NCBI GenBank assembly: GCA_003990745.1
Contig: RBNI01004423.1
Coordinates: 1-14,076, forward strand
Reading direction: 5' to 3'
Length of the DNA stretch: 14,076 nucleotides
DNA from: Jimgerdemannia flammicorona
Taxonomy: Eukaryota; Mucoromycota; Endogonomycetes; Endogonales; Endogonaceae
Both the position numbers and the translations under genes were made by a program. The notes under the pieces are model-generated. The model ran no database searches. It saw nothing but the letters and a program-made list of their open reading frames with translations, and was not told the origin of the DNA. Shown here one piece after another: positions 8,872 to 14,076 of the stretch (within the stretch, counting starts at the first letter, position 1; each line of letters starts with the position of its first letter).

Positions 8872-9744
8872 TGAAGATAAGACAATATCTGATCATACTA
8901 TTATAGAGTGCTATTGTTAATTTTTTTTTTAAAATATATACTTCTATACAAAAATCTCTTTTATCAGAATATCAGCAAAGATTTTCTTACTGATATATAT
9001 TGAGAGTATTTTTGAAGTATGTTTACTGAGTCAGATCTCTATATATATATGTATTAGTTACATCTAAGTAAGAGAATAAGAAGAAGTAGAAGATCCTTTG
9101 TAAGTAGTAGTAGAATATCAATAACTAGAGTTTTATTTTATTTGAGAACAATTATATAAATATTAGTTCCAACTTGAATCAGAATTTATTCAAAATGATA
9201 ATCAAAGTCAATTATAAAATCTCATAATATGAATATATAAACTTTGCTTAGAAAATAGACAAAACCAAATCTTATATCTTTTTCTACCTTATTTTGTAAT
9301 ATTCTCACTTTTATAGTCTTTTTTCTTTATATTTCTTATAGAGCAGAATGATGAGATAGTTGTAATTAGAGATATAAAGAATGATATATAAGTATATATT
9401 ATGAAAATTGCACACTATATTAGAATATAAATTTATAAATATAATAGTATATTTTTCAGATTACAGTAAGATACTGGATATATATTCTAGATATATATCT
9501 GATATATATCTGGAGCGGCTTCAGTTACAATTTAGATATATAATAGATATATTTTACTGTAGTTCTAGAAATGTTTTGGAGCTTTTACAATTCTACTCAG
9601 ATATACTTCAGATAACTTTAGTACTATTCTAGAGTTTGTACAGATAATTTACATATATATTACTGTTATAGATGTTACTAGATATTTAAAAATATATATT
9701 ATAACTATATAAAGTTAATAGCAGAGTACAAGATGTGAAAAGTC
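8872..9744. other. AT-rich spacer, no gene seen
   Basis: The sequence is AT-rich with runs of ATATAT, including a cluster of short near-palindromes built on agatatat between about 9475 and 9560. The open frame at 9408-9632 is low-complexity in sequence and repetitive (many Y, I, S, D), and I consider it chance. No domain, RNA gene or clear transposon end is recognised. Confidence 0.5.
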
Positions 9745-9867
9745 AGAATACAGTATATCATTAGAAGATAGGAAGCCAGAATATAGTAGATCATCAAAAT
9801 ATAGTAGGTTGTCAGAATATAGTAGGTCTTTAGAATATAGTAGATCTTCAGAACTCAGTATAGCAGA
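9745..9867 (+). repeat. 18-bp tandem repeat block
   Basis: Units of the form agaatatagtag(a/g)tcttc lie head to tail at 9778-9795, 9796-9813, 9814-9831 and 9832-9849. A decayed unit follows at 9850-9867, and another at 9745-9762 is separated by 15 nt. Units differ by a few bases. Confidence 0.85.
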
Positions 9868-9927
9868 GGCCTATTAATATATAGTATAATAGTAGTATCA
9901 GAGAGAGAGACAGTATTATTCAATGAA

Positions 9928-10408
9928 TCACAGAGATATTTGTCAACTAGATAATAAAATAAAATAAATAGAATGATTATAAGACTTCAGTCATAAATAT
10001 ATTTACTGACTAGATAATAAATAGAATAGTTATAAGGCTTCAGTCACAGAGATATTGACTGATTAAATAATAAAATAAAATATATAAATAGAAAGATTAT
10101 AAGGCTTCAGTCACAGTAACATTCACTAATCAGATAATAAAATAAAATAAAATAAATAGAATAGTTATAAGGTTTTAGTCACAAAGACATTTATCAACTA
10201 GATAATAAATAAAATAAAATAAATAGAATGATCATAAGGCTTCAGTTACAGAGATATTTGCAAACCAGATAATAAAATAAAATAAATAGAATAGTCATAA
10301 GACTTCAGTTATAGAGACATTTAATTATCAAAATAAAATAAAGAAATAGTCATATGACTTCAGTTACAGAGACTTCTATTAACCTAAATAAAATACAGAA
10401 CTATACTC
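9928..10408 (+). repeat. Minisatellite of about 60-bp units (about 7.7 copies)
   Basis: Each unit starts with tcacagaga-like sequence, continues through (c/t)(t/c)agataataaaat with a variable AAAAT/AAAT stretch, then aatagaat(a/g)(g/a)t(t/c)ataag, and ends in (g/a)cttcag. Unit starts are about 9928, 9991, 10044, 10111, 10180, 10246 and 10309, with a partial unit from 10364. Lengths range from 53 to 69 bp, mostly because the internal AAAAT run expands and contracts. The order is regular and the units are diverged, so the array is old. Confidence 0.9.
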
Positions 10409-10807
10409 TATATTTAACTCAGATATATCTAATTAGATAGTATATAGTATTCCAACTTCTAGAGATAATTATCAAACTATAGAAACAATGTTGAATAAGT
10501 TATAGTTTGTTTAGTATATGATACTATCTCTTTTAATATATATAATTATAGTATAATACTAATATTTTAACTTAATATAGAATTTAGCATAATACTTAAC
10601 ATACTTATAATATCTGTATTCTGATCCATCTAACTCTTACTTCACTCTACTTATATATCCTCATATATATAATTTTTACTCAATAAATATATCTTATTAT
10701 TCAGTAAGGATATTTTGTAGTAAAAGAGATGGTAACCTTCCTGGAGAAATTTAGTTTGAGAGATAGAAATCTTAGTAGAGAGTTAATAAACTAGTTCATT
10801 ATATATA
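10409..10807. other. AT-rich spacer, nothing recognised
   Basis: Low-GC sequence with no open frame of interest, no recognisable repeat structure and no RNA gene. Confidence 0.5.
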
Positions 10808-10962
10808 GGCTAGTGAGATTTAGGTGAGCTGGTAAGATTTATATTGGCTAGTGAGATTTGGATAAACTGATAAAATCTATATAGACTGGTGACATTCATG
10901 AGATTTATATAAGTTGGCAAGATTTATATAGGTTTGTAAAATTCATAAGCTAGTGAAATTTA
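10808..10962 (+). repeat. Degenerate 18-20-bp tandem repeat block
   Basis: Repeated units approximating g(g/a)ct(a/g)gt(g/a)agatttatata are strung together, for example ggctagtgagatttaggtga, gctggtaagatttatatt, ggctagtgagatttggataa, agttggcaagatttatata and aagctagtgaaattta. The units are uneven in length and well diverged. Confidence 0.75.
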
Positions 10963-12120
10963 AAAAAATGATAAACTGATTTTACTTTAGGACTAAAATT
11001 AGAGATTATATCATTTAGTGAAGCTGATAGTTCTCTGATATACATATAGTATGCAGAGCTATTTATGAGTATGTATGCTAGATAACAGTAGTATCAGTAG
11101 AGAATAAGTATTTAAGAATTCTCTGATATATATAGTATAAAAGTAAGAGTAGTTATATTAGATATATTGAGTACATATGTATATATGAATTATTAGACAA
11201 ATAAATAGAGTATAAACTTCTGAATAACTAAATATAACCTCTATAAATATAAAGACCCCATTACTACTAAGAAATAACCATTGTGAATAACTACTCTAAA
11301 ACTTGAAAAGAAGCTTACAAAATAATTTTAGTATTATTAGTATAATTTATAAATCTATAGCAGAATATAAATACTAACAGATCTATAATCCAACTGATAT
11401 ATCAGAATCTAAGTGAGAGTATAAGGATGCTGATATAGATATTGATAGAGTATAGGTCAATTTTGTAGTCCTTAGTCATCTCTGTAATATTTAGTACTAG
11501 AATTAGTAACTAAAGGAAAAGAGAGTATAATGAGTCCAGAGAGCCAAGATTATCATTATATTGAATAGTACTGAGAGTAAATAAAGAGAGATTTGAAGAT
11601 ACTGTCTATATAAGTTGATATAAATCCCATGTATTATATAGAGAGAGAGTTTATTGAAGTTGTATAGATCATATATTTTATATATTACTAATGAATAATA
11701 TAAATCTGATAAAATAGTATAATTACATATTGATATATTAAATTGCTATTTCAACACTATATTATATCTATCTCATAATCTCTCATAAAGTTCAAATACA
11801 TAAACCTCTTTGTCTACTCTAAATTATCATTTACAGCTCTATAAAATGATTTTGGTTTTGGATGATATTCTCTTCTACCCAATAGCCTCTTATTATATTA
11901 TCTGTTATAAAGGCTATTACTATTAAAGTATATAGTATATTAGTAATAATATTAATAATATAAAGTATTATATATTATTTTATCAGATATATAACTTAAA
12001 ATCTTTCAGCCATATCACCCAAAAAAACATAATCTAAAAAAATACTATAATGCTATAAACCACCCTCAATTAAGGATAATAATACTGTTCAGATATGATA
12101 TATCTCAAGTAATAACCAAT
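10963..12120. other. AT-rich region without identifiable gene
   Basis: About 1.2 kb, slightly less AT-extreme around 11400-11660, where purine-rich stretches resemble the decayed LINE background. I could not align it to either LINE or to a known domain. It may be an old transposon fragment, but no motif supports a name. Confidence 0.4.
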
Positions 12121-12124
12121 GATC

Positions 12125-12160
12125 AAAAAAAAATTTTTTTTTTTTTTTAAAATTAAGTTT
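12125..12160. repeat. A9-T15 homopolymer pair and possible target-site duplication (left)
   Basis: Nine A (12125-12133) are followed by fifteen T (12134-12148) and aaaattaagttt. The stretch ttttaaaattaagtt (12145-12159) resembles ttttaaattatgtt (13347-13360) at the other end of the minus-strand 1.2-kb element. This may be a decayed target-site duplication, but both sequences are low in complexity. Confidence 0.35.
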
Positions 12161-13346
12161 TTTGTTTTTTATTTTACAGACTTAGAGTTCTGTAGATTTT
12201 TATTAAAAGAGAACCTAGACTATATAGGCCAAAACCCTCCCCCATCATCCATCAAGTACTGCCTCCTTATTAACTTAGACTAGCTATTGTCCAGCAACTC
12301 AATCATGCCAGATATAGCAGAGCTTATGTTAGCCTGCACCTCATTCTGCACACCATACTCTCTCTACCACCAGGGAGAAAGCAGCCATATACTAATGACC
12401 GAAAACATATGCCCAAAACTCCAATATATATATAAGACCACACTTGAGCCAAATAGAACTAGCTCCTACTACTCTAAGAAAAATGACAGATAAAGAAAAA
12501 ATCCTCATCAAAGTACATTATGGTAGATAGGGCCTGATTTTCCCAGATAGGTGAGTAAAGAACTTACACATGAGGTGAGAGGAGACCTCTAATATCCCAC
12601 TACTTAAGCCTGTAGGTCTTGATCATATTTCTATATCAGCTCTCAGTTCTAGTTAAATATAGCCAAGATACCTGAAATAGATAGCCTCAGGCTCCCCAAC
12701 TCCTCTCAATGACTAGGACCTAATCTGCCAAATTGCCAAAAGAAGCTGAGAGTGACACCTACTACCTAATTACTCTGCATCAATCAAAAGGTTCTACTGA
12801 AGCAACATCCACTCCAGCCCTGATAACTGCCCCAAGCCTGGTACCCTACTAGTTTACCATTATTGTTTGTTCTCCTATCTGTGACAGTCATCTTCCTTTC
12901 TATTCTGACATCATCTAAAAAGCAGTCACCTATATCAGAACCATGCTTATCAGGAAGCTTGCCAAAGCCAGAGGGCCCCACCACAGATACTGAGAACCTG
13001 CAGATAACCTATACTGGGCACTTGATACCCAAGGTTGGCCAACTCTCTACATAATCTATGATGTACTGAGACAATACCATATTGACAATGATAAAAGGAA
13101 GAAGGTACTATACTAAAATAAATATACCTCAGATATAGCTGAAGGCATCAGAAACTGCGAAAAAGTGGAGAAGACACTAATCCAACACTGATAAAAGGGT
13201 AACTTATCACTATTATCCTCCTCTCACCATACCTATGTAGGTACAGCAAATCTATCCAAGATAGAGGGGGTAATAATAGGGGAAAGGAACTCAGAAGATT
13301 TCCAACCAAACCTTGTGACCAGTAAGGTAGCAAAGAAAGGAGTCTG
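12158..13346 (-). mobile_element. 1.2-kb non-autonomous poly(A) retroelement, copy 2 (diverged)
   Basis: Read on the minus strand, this matches the element at 7448-8642 from end to end. The 5' end (ctttctttgctaccttac) corresponds to ctttctccgctatcttac, and the segment with attattaccccctctacctc-like sequence, the ctctg(a/g)ctttggcaagcttcc segment and the ctcatgtgtaagt segment all align. So do the gggggagggttttgg(t/c)ctat segment, AATAAA and an A-rich tail (T-rich on the plus strand, about 12158-12177). It has one copy of the unit that is doubled in copy 1, and the stretch of about 250 nt before the 3' end (near 12290-12540) is much more diverged. Most differences in well-aligned parts are G-to-A or C-to-T changes in this copy, and CpG is nearly gone. 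It is therefore older or was mutated harder. Confidence 0.85.
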
Positions 13347-13360
13347 TTTTAAATTATGTT
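13347..13360. repeat. Possible target-site duplication (right) of element copy 2
   Basis: ttttaaattatgtt lies just outside the 5' end of the minus-strand element and resembles ttttaaaattaagtt at 12145-12159. The match is imperfect and AT-only, so chance cannot be excluded. Confidence 0.3.
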
Positions 13361-14076
13361 AATTAGATTGATATAATATTTAATTTTATTATAAATTAAA
13401 TATAAATTGAAATATTAATTATATATAATTAATTTGAATTAAAAATAAGAATTAGAAGATAGATATTTAATTATATTACCTCTGATATAATATAGTATTA
13501 TAGTTAGCAGTCACTCAAATATTTTAGTTATAAGAAAATTATATATTTATTAAAAATAATATAATATAAAAAATTATAAATATATAGTAATTTTATATTA
13601 AATAATATTATATTAAAAGCAAATTTTGAGAGTTTTATTTTAAATTTAAATTTTATATTAATAATTCAATATATTAATTATAATTAGTATTTAATTTATT
13701 TGTATTTTTATATCAACTATTAAATATAATAAATTATTAATTTTAGCTTATAATTAAATCTGATATAATAAAGAATATTTATTTTTAATAATATTTTATT
13801 AAGCTAAAATTTAATATAAATATTATTAGTTTAAATATTTTAAATTTAATATAATTAATAAAGTTATAACTGTATTAGTAGTTTTTATAATAATAGTAAT
13901 AAAAATAACAATTTTAATTTTTAATATTAAATATTATCTCTTATATCAATTTGCAGATAAATTTGTCTGCAAAAAAAAATTGAATTAAAAAAATTTTATA
14001 TCAAATATTATATCAAAAAAATATTTAAAAATATAATTTTTATGCTTTATCAAAAAAAAAAAAAAAAAAAAAAAAA
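13361..14076. other. Extremely AT-rich right end, no gene
   Basis: More than 700 nt of almost pure A and T, with many short palindromes such as attaattatatataattaat (around 13417). No coding frame or RNA gene is seen. A small hairpin is formed by tttgcaga (13950-13957) and tctgcaaa (13966-13973). The window ends in an A run of 24 nt. Confidence 0.6.

Noticed and set aside
9408..9632. 74-codon open frame
   Set aside because: Its sequence is low-complexity AT-rich repeats of agatatat type, with no motif, no codon signal and no conserved context.
9928..10408. CRISPR-like array (regular repeats about 60 bp apart)
   Set aside because: The whole unit is repeated, including the parts that would be spacers. 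The setting is eukaryotic transposon DNA and no cas gene is present.
13148..13333. 61-codon minus-strand frame in copy 2 of the 1.2-kb element
   Set aside because: It opens with TTG at the element 5' end, and the same frame in copy 1 is broken by a stop soon after the start. The similarity is at DNA level only.

Overview
The window looks like a transposon graveyard from a eukaryotic nuclear genome, most likely a filamentous fungus. It holds several non-LTR retrotransposon relics, one inside another, in very AT-rich DNA. CpG is almost absent outside the youngest insertion. Many glutamine and tryptophan codons have become stops, which is the kind of damage left by cytosine methylation/deamination or repeat-induced point mutation. 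I find no intact host gene, tRNA, rRNA or CRISPR array. The fungal assignment is an inference from this decay pattern, not from a marker gene.

Left part (about 1-1945, minus strand): a 5'-truncated LINE ORF2 relic. Its reverse transcriptase still shows the blocks around EEQRGF, FLD-EKAYD, RGVPQGDPLS and FVDD, followed by a decayed C-terminal part that runs off the left edge.

Middle (about 1971-8871, plus strand): a second, more heavily mutated LINE of the same broad family, close to full length. ORF1 (about 2246-3890) is followed 18 nt later by ORF2 (3908 to about 8765). ORF2 shows an APE-type endonuclease, a reverse transcriptase, a C-terminal Cys/His zinc-finger remnant (zf-RVT-like), a polyadenylation signal and an A-rich tail. 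Stops, frameshifts and a lost active-site Asp make it dead.

Nested insertion (7448-8642, plus strand): a 1.2-kb poly(A)-tailed element sits inside the C-terminal coding part of this LINE, flanked by a perfect 18-bp target-site duplication. Removing it together with one copy of the duplication rejoins the LINE reading frame. A diverged second copy lies in opposite orientation at about 12158-13346, with the same 5' end and the same polyadenylation signal. The two copies define a repeat family with a fixed 5' end and no convincing coding capacity, probably a non-autonomous retroelement mobilised in trans by a LINE. It is the most interesting object here.

The remainder (8872-12157 and 13347-14076) is AT-rich filler. 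It contains three local tandem-repeat blocks (18-bp units near 9.75 kb, about 60-bp units at 9.93-10.4 kb, and degenerate 18-20-bp units near 10.8 kb) and an extremely AT-rich right end finishing in a 24-nt A run. Order of events read from nesting and decay: the plus-strand LINE inserted, decayed, and later received the CpG-containing 1.2-kb element. The minus-strand copy of that element is older or was mutated harder.
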